Origin: Calothrix sp. PCC 7507
Lineage (GTDB): Bacteria > Cyanobacteriota > Cyanobacteriia > Cyanobacteriales > Nostocaceae
Length of the DNA: 64,000 nucleotides
Assembly (NCBI RefSeq): GCF_000316575.1
Contig: NC_019682.1
Location: 1,920,001-1,984,000, forward strand
Direction: 5' to 3'
Positions 1-7,637 of the stretch are shown in pieces. Below the pieces are notes generated by a model that was not told where the DNA came from, made no database searches, and saw only the letters and a list, made by a program, of their open reading frames with translations. The translations under genes and the position numbers were made by a program. The first letter of the stretch is position 1. The number at the start of each line of letters is the position of its first letter.

Positions 1-652
1 TTGCTTCTAAGCGCTGAGAAATTTCTGCCAAGCGTTGCTGTTTATCTTGATAAATTGGTTGAGAATTTTCAGTTAGTAAAACTTTAACATTATCCGTTGC
101 TTGGACACCTGTGATTCTTTGCACGGCTAAACTACTAAGCTTGCTTAAAGAAAGAAAGCTAACTTGAATTAAAGTCTGAAGTAATTTTATAGGGACTTTA
201 AGTATTGACCAACTAGCAGTTTCAATCAAGCGCATAATTGCTTTAATGATGCTCCAGATTAAAGCCAGCATAAAAAGCAGAATCACAAAACTGATAATTG
301 GATGATTTGCTGCCCAACCTAGTATTTGAAATAATCTGAAAAATAGAGGATGTTGTGCCAGCCAATCATTGATTGAAGAAGCGATCGCTGCTTGCAATGC
401 TACTGATGTTGTATTTTTAATTTGCTCGGCAGTTTGCAAACTTTCTGATAAAGAATCTTTAGCTTGCTCCAGGGTTGTAGCAGCTGAATCAATTGCTTTA
501 TCGGTAGCTTGAGTTGCAGTTTCTTTTAAAGACTTTCCAACTTGCTGCGCGGAATTAGTTAAAGATTGAACACTGGCGTTGACCAAATCTTTTGTTTGTT
601 GCCAACGTTGCAAAACTTTGTCAGGCAAATGTATATCTATTTGATATGCCAT
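1..652 (-). CDS. Hypothetical membrane-associated protein, C-terminus outside window
   Basis: The frame is open from an ATG at 652 to the window edge, so 217 residues are visible and the C-terminus is missing. The protein begins MAYQIDIHLPDK. About 90 residues rich in Gln, Ala, Ser and Thr follow, with the look of a long amphipathic helix. Residues about 119-137 are strongly hydrophobic and probably form one membrane span. A second, basic amphipathic stretch follows (residues 138-175). I do not recognise the family. The layout of long helix, one span and helix suggests a membrane-anchored coiled-coil protein, but no function can be assigned. It is transcribed in the same direction as the rhodanese gene upstream, 149 bp away. 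Confidence 0.7.
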   Translation of the reverse strand, partial: MAYQIDIHLPDKVLQRWQQTKDLVNASVQSLTNSAQQVGKSLKETATQATDKAIDSAATTLEQAKDSLSESLQTAEQIKNTTSVALQAAIASSINDWLAQHPLFFRLFQILGWAANHPIISFVILLFMLALIWSIIKAIMRLIETASWSILKVPIKLLQTLIQVSFLSLSKLSSLAVQRITGVQATDNVKVLLTENSQPIYQDKQQRLAEISQRLEA

Positions 653-801
653 AGAACGTTTCACTGGGGATAAAACCGAACACACAACCCATCTACATTA
701 GGGTTTTGGGATTAGTACCCTTTGCTACGCAACGCTGCGGCGAACGGGAACGCCGAGGGCGAACGATCGCAATGACAACTGTTTAATCGGACATGATATA
801 A

Positions 802-1635
802 CTACCTCTCGATGGCAACATCAGGTAGACGACTCCACTCATTCCAAGAGCCATCGTAATTCCGAACATTTGGATAGCCTAATAAATACTTTAAGACAAA
901 CCAGGTATATCCAGAACGCCCACCGATCGCACAATAGGGAAACACTTCTTTATCCGGTGTAATGCCCTGACTATGATACAGATTTTTCAATTCGGGGAAT
1001 GATTTAAAAGTTCCATCTTCATTGAGAGTTAAGAGATGCTCAACATGCACAGCACCTGGAATATGTCCAGTCTGTTCGCCTGTTTTTGGTGGCTGATCGA
1101 AAAACCACTCACCACGGTATTCTTGAAGTGTGCGGACATCCAACAACACGCTATCGTTTCGAGCGATCGCTGTTTGAACTTCGTTATGTAATACTCTCAA
1201 ACTAGCATCAATAGCTCTAGCATGGTAATCAGTCACGGGAAAAGTGGACAACTCCGTTGCTAATAGGCGATTTTCTGACTTCCATTTTTGGTAGCCGCCA
1301 TTGAGAACTCGTACATTCTCATGTCCAAAGACTTTTAACAACCAGAAAATCCAGGCTCCGGTTCCGGGATAACTGCCATAGGCAATCACTGTTGTGTTAT
1401 TGGTGATGCCTGAGCGTGCCATTAGCTTCTCAAAAGCTCGAGCATCTAAATTTATCTTTAAATCGGGCAATAGCAAGTCTGTAAAAATGTTCCAGGAAAC
1501 TGCTCCAGGTATATGAGCATTTTTGTATGGTTCTGGACTGATATCCACTTCAATAATGCGGACATTTGGATCATTAAGATGATTTACCAGCCAATGAGTA
1601 TCAACGAGAACAGATGGATGAGCGTATTGAGACAC
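802..1635 (-). CDS. Sulfurtransferase with two rhodanese domains (thiosulfate/3-mercaptopyruvate type)
   Basis: The product carries two rhodanese domains, an inactive N-terminal one and a catalytic C-terminal one. The active-site loop reads YCAIGGRSG with the sulfur-carrying Cys about 43 residues from the C-terminus, and it is followed by the family's conserved TWFVLKYLLGY segment. Such enzymes move sulfane sulfur from thiosulfate or mercaptopyruvate to an acceptor in the cytoplasm. The loop has an Arg two positions after the Gly-Gly, closer to thiosulfate sulfurtransferases than to the CG(S/T)GVT loop of mercaptopyruvate enzymes. A longer frame from a TTG at 1656 exists, but an AGGAG lies 8 nt before the GTG at 1635, so I place the start there (277 residues). 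It lies 36 bp downstream of a small membrane protein gene and is probably cotranscribed with it. Confidence 0.88.
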   Translation of the reverse strand: MSQYAHPSVLVDTHWLVNHLNDPNVRIIEVDISPEPYKNAHIPGAVSWNIFTDLLLPDLKINLDARAFEKLMARSGITNNTTVIAYGSYPGTGAWIFWLLKVFGHENVRVLNGGYQKWKSENRLLATELSTFPVTDYHARAIDASLRVLHNEVQTAIARNDSVLLDVRTLQEYRGEWFFDQPPKTGEQTGHIPGAVHVEHLLTLNEDGTFKSFPELKNLYHSQGITPDKEVFPYCAIGGRSGYTWFVLKYLLGYPNVRNYDGSWNEWSRLPDVAIER

Positions 1636-1671
1636 GGGAATTTCTCCTGTAATCAAGTTAAAAGATGGGAT

Positions 1672-2091
1672 TTAGTCTTGGTTGTGGGGGGAAAATATGA
1701 TGTGCGATGTGCGATGAACTAGGGTTGTGGAAATAGAAAATAAGGAAAAGCCAATGAGTGGGTGGAATACTGCTAGAGGAAAAGCAGTCTGCAGGTGAAT
1801 TGTGAGAAATTGCAGTCCCAGCAGCACGGGAATGCTTGCTGTCAGGCTCTGGACTCTTCGAGGAAAGGGCATCAAAAACACCCATAGCAACAAAATTATG
1901 GAAAGTCCGCTGTATCCTCGCACGAGGCAAATATGTAGTTTCCACCAATCAGAGTTGTAAAAGTAAGCCATTCCCACGCTGAATATTTGGATTACTAAAC
2001 AGAGATTGAAAAACACTACTGCTATGAAAAAACTAATTTGTATCCAGCGTCTGGATATCTGTGTGTCATCAATGCCAGAATTTACAGTCAT
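1672..2091 (-). CDS. Small four-span membrane protein, DUF6220-like
   Basis: The 139-residue product has four hydrophobic spans. Short polar links between them contain a WWKLH motif after span 1 and a conserved-looking FHPLIGF at the fourth span. This arrangement resembles the DUF6220 family of four-helix membrane proteins, whose function is unknown; I base that on pattern memory only. A longer frame starts at a TTG at 2139, but the extra codons are translated from a TTGCCTATT repeat, so I prefer the ATG at 2091. It precedes the rhodanese gene by 36 bp on the same strand, so a role with sulfur chemistry at the membrane is possible but only inferred from position. Confidence 0.7.
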   Translation of the reverse strand: MTVNSGIDDTQISRRWIQISFFIAVVFFNLCLVIQIFSVGMAYFYNSDWWKLHICLVRGYSGLSIILLLWVFLMPFPRRVQSLTASIPVLLGLQFLTIHLQTAFPLAVFHPLIGFSLFSISTTLVHRTSHIIFSPHNQD

Positions 2092-2418
2092 AGTAAAGTA
2101 AGTAACTGGGCGTGAATAATTATCGCTGGGAATAGGCAATAGGCAATAAGCAGAAGGGTTTGAGCCTTATTTACTTTTCTTCATATGGTTTGCTTTTATT
2201 GTGCCGACTTACTTAGTCCAAAAAAGCAACCACAGCAACACAATCGGGGGAGGGCAGGAAACCCAGGCAGAGGGCAGGAAAACCCTGCCCCTACAGGCTT
2301 TGCGATTTGAAAAATGCTATATTCCCTATTGCCTGCCCAAAGGGCTTAGTGACTAAAACTAAGATAGGTCTGGTTGCTATACTGAGCCTAGACCTCGAAC
2401 GGGTACACTTTGCCAATC
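2092..2418. other. Divergent spacer between membrane-protein/rhodanese pair and LuxR-type gene
   Basis: This 327-bp region must hold the promoters of both divergent units. It contains copies of common Nostoc repeats: TTGCCTATT units near 2130-2150 and again near 2320, and two AGGGCAGGAAAACCC-like units at 2255-2300. I saw no clear operator. Confidence 0.6.
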
Positions 2419-3081
2419 ATGATTGCTTTACAAGCGCTATTTCATGGAATTGCTCAAGCTAAAGATGAACAGACATTGCGATCGCATATATCCACAGAAT
2501 TGAGTGAGTATTTTTCAGCTACACGATGTGGTCTATTTTTATTTACTCAAATTTCTTTAGTTGACAGCAAAATCCAAAAAGCCCTGCGACTTGCATTATC
2601 ACCCGAACACAATCCAGTTGCACGCTACTTGATAGAACGCCATGCCCCTGTTCATGAAGCTTTGGTAGTGGAACCTAAGACATGGCAGTTGATTTGTCCT
2701 CGTGCTGATCACCGCCACGTGATGGCAGGGCCAATTGTCAGTAATGGTGAGTTAGTGGGTGTGATAGGTTTTACCCGTGAGCAAGGGATGCCTGCATTCG
2801 ACTCACAAAACCTCACAGATTTGAGTGCGCTTTGTTTGCACATTTCTAGTTGGGTGGCAATGGGACGAGCGCCACAACTACTATTACAGACAGAGCGTTT
2901 AACGCCTCGGGAAATGCAAATTGCTTCTTTGGTAGCTCAAGGACAAACCAATGCAGAAATTGGTACTGAACTTTGGATTACTGAAAACTCTGTCAAGCAA
3001 GCCTTAAAAAGGATGTTTCGCAAGCTTGAGGTTTCATCTCGCGCTCAGATGGTTGCAAAGCTGGCTGCAGTTGCAAAATAA
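2419..3081 (+). CDS. LuxR-family transcriptional regulator with GAF-like sensor domain
   Basis: The C-terminal 60 residues are a LuxR/NarL-type helix-turn-helix: LTPREMQIASLVAQGQTNAE, then the recognition-helix region TENSVKQALKRMFRKLEV. The N-terminal ~150 residues have the alternating strand-helix pattern of a GAF domain (for example GPIVSNGELVGVIGFTRE), so the protein probably binds a small molecule or cofactor and regulates transcription. There is no receiver domain. A TTG at 2410 would add three residues; the ATG at 2419 is the likelier start, although neither has a strong ribosome binding site. It is divergent from the membrane protein/rhodanese pair, which makes that pair a possible target. 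Confidence 0.82.
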   Translation: MIALQALFHGIAQAKDEQTLRSHISTELSEYFSATRCGLFLFTQISLVDSKIQKALRLALSPEHNPVARYLIERHAPVHEALVVEPKTWQLICPRADHRHVMAGPIVSNGELVGVIGFTREQGMPAFDSQNLTDLSALCLHISSWVAMGRAPQLLLQTERLTPREMQIASLVAQGQTNAEIGTELWITENSVKQALKRMFRKLEVSSRAQMVAKLAAVAK

Positions 3082-3156
3082 AAAGTCGATAGACCTCTGA
3101 TTCCAATTTATTTTAGAGCCATACAAGCAATAAAAGTAGGCGGGGAAACCCACCTA

Positions 3157-3339
3157 TGTCAACTTGAGCTACAACGCTTACCCGACAACGTTTTACCCCA
3201 CCCCTCAATCCCCTCCCTGATGCCTTGGGGAGGGGAGGTTTTGGCTTTAGACAAAACCGGGGTGGGGTGACGCGAAGAGTGATGGTAAGTGATTTAATTC
3301 AAAATCACATTTTGACAAGGGTTTCACGTTAAGTTGACA
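3157..3339 (+). repeat. MITE-like element, copy 1 (TIR TGTCAACTT)
   Basis: The 183-bp segment starts TGTCAACTTGAGCTACAACG and ends with CACGTTAAGTTGACA, giving a 9-bp perfect terminal inverted repeat. Its interior includes the G-rich block GGGGAGGGGAGGTTTTGGC and the complementary CCCCACCCC block. Near-identical sequence recurs at 28668-28851, a diverged copy at 47992-48268, and a copy with the same ends but a different interior at 18891-19092. It has no coding capacity. Confidence 0.85.
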
Positions 3340-3369
3340 CTAATGGGATAAACCCCGCCCCTTGTATGT

Positions 3370-5058
3370 CTAATTGAACAAGTCTAAATCTGTCACTGCA
3401 CCAACGCTGCTAGAGGATACTAATTTGGCATATTTCGCCAGTACGCCTTGGGTGTAGCGTGGTGCGGGAGGTTGCCAGTTGGCACGACGACGGGCTAATT
3501 CTTCGTCGGATATGTTCAACTGCAGTCGGCGAGATGGAGCATCGATAGTGATACTATCGCCTTCTTGAATAAGAGCGATCGCACCCCCAACAGCTGCTTC
3601 TGGTGCAACATGTCCAACCACCATACCGTAAGTACCGCCAGAAAACCGCCCGTCGGTAATTAACCCTACCGCATCACCTAAACCAGCACCAATAATGGCT
3701 GAGGTGGGGGCTAACATTTCCCGCATCCCGGGGCCGCCTTTTGGCCCTTCGTAGCGAATCACCAGAATATCACCTGCTTGAATTTTCCCTGCTAAAATTG
3801 CATCTAAAGAGGCTTCTTCAGATTCAAACACCCGTGCAGGCCCAGTGATTACTGGCTTCTTCACCCCGGTAATTTTAGCTACAGCCCCTTCTATTGCTAA
3901 ATTACCTCTGAGAATAGCCAAGTGCCCTTGAGCATACATGGGGTTATCCCAGGGGCGGATGACATCTTGATCGGCGCGTGGTTCTGCGGGGATGTCTGCC
4001 AAAACTTCAGCTATGGTTTCACCGCTGATGGTGAGAGCATCTCCGTGTAATAAACCATGTGCCAAGAGCATTTTCATTACTTGGGGAATGCCGCCAGCTT
4101 TGTGTAAGTCTGTCGCTACATACTTACCGCTGGGTTTTAAATCACATAAAACTGGGACACGGGCACGGATAGTTTCAAAGTCATCTAGAGCTAGTTCTAC
4201 ACCAGCCGCATGGGCGATCGCTAAAAAGTGTAATACGCCATTGGTCGAACCACCCACAGCCATAATTACAGAAATGGCATTTTCGATAGATTTGCGAGTT
4301 ATAATGTGGCGGGGTAATATTTGCTTACGAATAGCTTCGACTAAAACAAACGCCGATTGTTCTGTGCTATCGGCTTTTTCGGCATCTTCTGCAGCCATTG
4401 TGGAAGAATAGGGTAAACTCATTCCCATTGCTTCAAAAGCTGACGACATGGTATTGGCTGTAAACATTCCACCACAAGAACCAGCACCAGGACAAGCTAG
4501 ACTTTCAACTGCTAATAGTTCCTTGTCGTCAATTTTTCCCGCGCTGTATTGACCTACCGCTTCAAAAGAACTGACGACTGTTAAATCTTTGCCGTTATAG
4601 TGTCCGGGTTTAATCGTGCCACCATAAACAAAGATAGCGGGGATATTCATCCGGGCGATCGCAATCATTGCCCCTGGCATATTTTTATCACAGCCGCCAA
4701 TGGCCAGCACACCATCCATACTTTGCCCAGTACAGGCGGTTTCAATTGAATCTGCAATCACTTCTCGCGACACCAGGGAATATTTCATCCCCTCAGTACC
4801 CATTGAAATTCCATCGCTAATGGTAATTGTGCCAAACATTTGCGGCATCGCCCCGGCACTTTTAACACCAACTTCAGCCCTTTGTGCCAGTTGATTAATC
4901 CCCATATTGCAGGGGGTAATAGTGCTATAACCATTGGCAATACCCACAATGGCTTTAGTAAAATCTTCATCCTTAAAACCAACTGCACGCAGCATAGCCC
5001 GATTAGGCGATCGCTGCACCCCTTGCGTCACAACCTGGCTTTTTAAGTTCTCCGACAT
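3370..5058 (-). CDS. ilvD: Dihydroxy-acid dehydratase
   Basis: IlvD dehydrates 2,3-dihydroxy-isovalerate and 2,3-dihydroxy-3-methylvalerate to 2-oxo acids, the third common step of valine and isoleucine synthesis and part of the route to pantothenate and leucine. The 562-residue length is normal. Iron-sulfur cluster ligands are visible in [10 protein letters not shown] and [16 protein letters not shown], and the substrate- and magnesium-binding motifs GRFSGGTYG and [11 protein letters not shown] are intact. AAGGAAAAGAG directly precedes the ATG. It stands alone: no other ilv gene is adjacent, which is usual for cyanobacteria, where branched-chain genes are scattered. Confidence 0.97.
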   Translation of the reverse strand: MSENLKSQVVTQGVQRSPNRAMLRAVGFKDEDFTKAIVGIANGYSTITPCNMGINQLAQRAEVGVKSAGAMPQMFGTITISDGISMGTEGMKYSLVSREVIADSIETACTGQSMDGVLAIGGCDKNMPGAMIAIARMNIPAIFVYGGTIKPGHYNGKDLTVVSSFEAVGQYSAGKIDDKELLAVESLACPGAGSCGGMFTANTMSSAFEAMGMSLPYSSTMAAEDAEKADSTEQSAFVLVEAIRKQILPRHIITRKSIENAISVIMAVGGSTNGVLHFLAIAHAAGVELALDDFETIRARVPVLCDLKPSGKYVATDLHKAGGIPQVMKMLLAHGLLHGDALTISGETIAEVLADIPAEPRADQDVIRPWDNPMYAQGHLAILRGNLAIEGAVAKITGVKKPVITGPARVFESEEASLDAILAGKIQAGDILVIRYEGPKGGPGMREMLAPTSAIIGAGLGDAVGLITDGRFSGGTYGMVVGHVAPEAAVGGAIALIQEGDSITIDAPSRRLQLNISDEELARRRANWQPPAPRYTQGVLAKYAKLVSSSSVGAVTDLDLFN

Positions 5059-5581
5059 CTCTTTTCCTTCCGTGCCATCATCGCCATAAATGCGATCGTG
5101 TTACATGATTTTCTCATGGAATGGGGCATGAGACAGACTGTTCCCTGTTCCCTGTGTTTTGATGACGTATTCTCGTCGCTAACACACTCTACTGGACTGT
5201 CTAGACTAAAATAGTGCATTAAACGTAGCGACTGTCTTAAAAGTCAAGCGATGGCTTCGCCAAAGCCTTCGGCTAAAGTTAACAAAAAACCGGGACTGTG
5301 AACATTGACGCAACTGGGGAACGCTGCGCTAGATTCGGTGGTGGCTGGTACGGGCATTGAGATTTTACATTGGTAGCCAAGACAGTTGCAGCCCGCACCA
5401 GCCACTCCGCTACGCCACCGAATCTTCCCCAGTTGCTGGACTTCCCGTGGAGGCAAAAAAGAGCATGAAAAATTGTTCGCATGGCTGCGACGCCGAATAG
5501 CCCGTCGTAGACATCGGATCAGTAAAGATGCGATACCATCCGCTCAAAGGCTAATAAAAAGTATAAAAACGTTTGCAAGCC
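5059..5581. other. Spacer between ilvD and the IS110 element, with a long inverted repeat
   Basis: No credible gene lies here. Short frames on both strands are products of repeats. The region includes a strong 126-bp inverted repeat (listed separately) and an AGCCCGTCGTAGACATCG unit at about 5498-5516 that recurs inside the response-regulator gene near 21795. Confidence 0.6.
5310..5435. repeat. Long interrupted inverted repeat (hairpin-forming)
   Basis: The left arm GCAACTGGGGAA, then GATTCGGTGG and TGGCTGGT, is mirrored in order by ACCAGCCA, CCACCGAATC and TTCCCCAGTTGC. A transcript would fold into a long stem with small asymmetric bulges and a central loop of about 50 nt. It could be a non-autonomous mobile repeat or a structured RNA. 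The sequence alone does not decide. Confidence 0.7.
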
Positions 5582-6543
5582 TTACGCGTTAACAATTGGT
5601 TGAAAGTTATCAGAAATGCACCAAGGCAAATTATCTCGAACCATTGCATTTAAAATGACTAACATTTTATGAACGCAAGCGGTCAGAGCAAGTTTTTTGG
5701 ATTTACCACGTTCAACAAGACGTTCATAAAAAGCTTTGATTACGGGATTATGACGCATAGCAACCACAGCACCCATATAAAGAGTGGCACGAACATGGGC
5801 GCGACCACCATTAATCATACGCTTACCTTTGTGTTGCCCACTATCATGATTAATTGGTGCAACGCCAACTAGACGCGAGATTTGTTTGGCAGTTAGCTTA
5901 CCCAGTTCTGGTAAATCCGAAACCAGAGTTGTCGAAATTACTTGGCCAATGCCTGGAGTAGTTTTGAGTAAATTAATTTTATCAATCCATTGTTGATTGT
6001 TTTGCGTCAATTCTTCAATTTCTTGATTGAGTTGTTTTAGACGTTGCTCAAGATATTCAATATGAGCTTCAATATCAGCCAATGCTTTTCCACGAGCGCG
6101 TGAACGGCGATTTTTTCTGCCGTCTGCATTTCGACTAATTGTCTTCTCCGACTAATTAATTCGCTCAATTGACGCGCAGTTTCTGATTCAATTGGTAATC
6201 TTTGGGGTTTCATTGCTTCCCCAAAATGTGCCAAAATTTTGGCATCAATAGCATCAGTTTTGGCAAGCTTTCCTGTAGCTTTAGCAAAATCTCGCCCCTG
6301 GCGTGGATTGATTAATGCAACTGGTAAAAATGCAGCTTGTAATTGAATTACTAGCTCTGTTTCTAACCCTCCTGTTGCTTCCAATACAATCAGATTTAAA
6401 TTAGCGGATTTGAGTTCCTCTACTAAATGAGATATTTCTACTTCTGTGTTTGCTACAGAGAATGCTTTACCCATTGGACGGATATAAACATCTAGAGTAG
6501 CTTTACTGACATCAATGCCTACCCATTGAGCAATGTTTTCCAT
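5582..6543 (-). pseudogene. IS110-family transposase (DEDD recombinase), split by a frame change
   Basis: The N-terminal frame (from the ATG at 6543) carries the RuvC-like DEDD domain: VGIDVSKATLDVY, VLEATGG and KTDAIDAKILAHF. The C-terminal frame (to 5582) carries the transposase_20 part with TPGIGQVISTTLVSDLPE and the catalytic-serine region APINHDSGQHKGKR. The two frames overlap out of register. Joining them by one step back at the six-A run (6111-6116 on the plus strand) gives the expected family sequence TAEKNRRSRARGKALADIEA. Either an insertion/deletion has inactivated the gene, or ribosomal slippage makes the full protein. The first frame can be extended to 6639, but the family start is MENIAQWVGIDV. 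Both catalytic halves look well preserved, so any inactivation would be recent. Confidence 0.85.
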
Positions 6544-6660
6544 TTTTTTACTCTCAACTACTTTGTCAAGAAGTTTTTGATTCCTCCCCTTGATTTCACT
6601 CATCCTTGCCCGATACGGACTGTATACTTTAAATCTCAATATTTAAAGTTTTGACCCCGG
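5582..6660 (-). mobile_element. IS110-family insertion sequence (ends not resolved)
   Basis: The region is defined by the transposase frames at 5582-6543 and the noncoding segment before them. IS110 elements lack terminal inverted repeats and usually leave no target duplication, so the outer ends cannot be fixed by eye. A hairpin with arms ACTTTAAAT/ATTTAAAGT sits at 6626-6649, upstream of the transposase start. In this family the noncoding end encodes the bridge RNA that pairs with donor and target DNA. Confidence 0.7.
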
Positions 6661-6764
6661 CGACTGTTCGAGTTCTGTCAAAGAGATTGTTGTAGTGACC
6701 CATGCTACAAAGCGGTCTATTTTGACCAAGGTTGGGACGGTCTACTACTATTTCTAAGATACAA

Positions 6765-6833
6765 GGTTGGGTGAAGCGGAGCGCAACCCAACATATATCA
6801 GAATGTTGGGTTACGCAAAGCCTCCACCCAACC
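6765..6833. repeat. GGTTGGGT palindromic repeat
   Basis: The element opens GGTTGGGTGAAGCGGAGCGC and closes CCACCCAACC, with an internal AACCCAACA/TGTTGGGTT pair. It belongs to the widespread cyanobacterial dispersed repeats of this type, and no coding role is visible. Confidence 0.7.
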
Positions 6834-7040
6834 TACTAGCTACTACCAGAATATTAGTGATGTTGTAATGAAAATTACCGGGATTAGTAGTAATTTAACG
6901 TGTTTGGCGATCGCCTAATCATCTCCTAACCCTCTGCTAATAACTTTGTGGGACTTTATCAAAACCCCAACCCATTCTCTACAAGGGTTGCTGTGTACAC
7001 ACAAATAATCTAATGGTCTATTGCATTAATTATGCTGGGT

Positions 7041-7070
7041 TGTAGAGACGCAAAATTTTGCGTTTCTACA
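7041..7070. repeat. 30-bp palindrome (GTAGAGACGCAAAA/TTTTGCGTTTCTAC)
   Basis: The two 14-nt arms abut with a single mismatch. This is a common Nostoc dispersed palindrome. It could act as a transcriptional terminator in either direction but has no T-run. Confidence 0.65.
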
Positions 7071-7140
7071 GGGTTTTGATGACAAACTAATTTATCAGCA
7101 AAGCGTTGATGCTTTCAGCAGATCACATTTCTCCATTTTG

Positions 7141-7393
7141 CTTTCCCTGCAAGAGCTTCTGTCTTCCCTGCAAAAGCATCCGCCAAGACGTTTCCGTGTT
7201 TCGCGCAGTCTGCAAGAGCTTCTGTTTTCTCTGCAAAAGCATCCGCCAAGACGTTTTCGTATTTCGCACAGTCTGCAAGAGTTTCTGTCTTCCCTGCAAG
7301 AACATCCGCCAAGACGTTTCCGCGTTTCGCACAGTCTGCAAAAGCTTCCGCCAAGACGTTTCCGTATTTCGCGCAGTCTGCAAAAGCTTCCAT
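7141..7393. repeat. Minisatellite array A, about 63-bp units
   Basis: Units built of CTTCCCTGCAAAAGCATCCG, CCAAGACGTTTCCGT and TTTCGCGCAGTCTGCAAAAG repeat about four times with sequence and length variation. The unit length is a multiple of three, so several frames stay open on both strands. The minus-strand frame 7393 to 7115 would encode a 92-residue peptide with repeats of the type NVLADAFAGKTEALADCAK. The array ends at about 7400 with GATGTTATCAAAAACAAACT. A related array with the same terminal motif follows the adhesin gene at 18601-18815. Confidence 0.8.
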
Positions 7394-7637
7394 CTTGATG
7401 TTATCAAAAACAAACTTACGTCACAATTATATTGCAACGCAGAAAATCAACAATTCTTAAAAAAGCTAGTATTATTAAATAATTTTTTCTATCAGAAATT
7501 CTAGCGACTATGTTCTTAAATTTTTGATGAAGCCATCTCCAACACTTAAGATTTAACCGTATTATTTACTAACTACATTAAATAAAAATTACCTAATAAT
7601 TGGCTGCTGCCTCCACACATACTTTTACTGTTTATGG

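Larger units (their letters stand above)
6661..7637. other. Repeat-rich spacer upstream of the glycosyltransferase fusion
   Basis: No protein gene is supported. The spacer holds a palindromic GGTTGGGTGAAGCGGAGCG element at 6765-6833, a near-perfect 30-bp palindrome at 7041-7070 and the minisatellite array at 7141-7393. About 240 bp of AT-rich sequence (7394-7637) then leads into the fusion gene and probably holds its promoter. Confidence 0.65.

Noticed and set aside
1513-1948. Small frames overlapping the rhodanese and membrane-protein genes
   Set aside because: They overlap well-supported genes in other frames and show no domain or start signal.
5244-5482. Two overlapping minus-strand frames with Cys-rich peptides
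   Set aside because: They lie across a palindromic repeat and have no ribosome binding site. I regard them as repeat products.
5582-6660. Prophage or integrative element
   Set aside because: Only a lone IS110-type transposase is present, with no structural, packaging or integrase genes nearby.
6650-6690. tRNA-like T-arm around CGACTGTTCGAGTTC
   Set aside because: The flanking bases do not pair as a five-base T-stem, and no acceptor, D or anticodon arm can be placed.
7141-7393. CRISPR-like array upstream of the fusion gene
   Set aside because: The whole ~63-bp unit repeats with drift. There are no constant repeats separated by unique spacers of fixed length.
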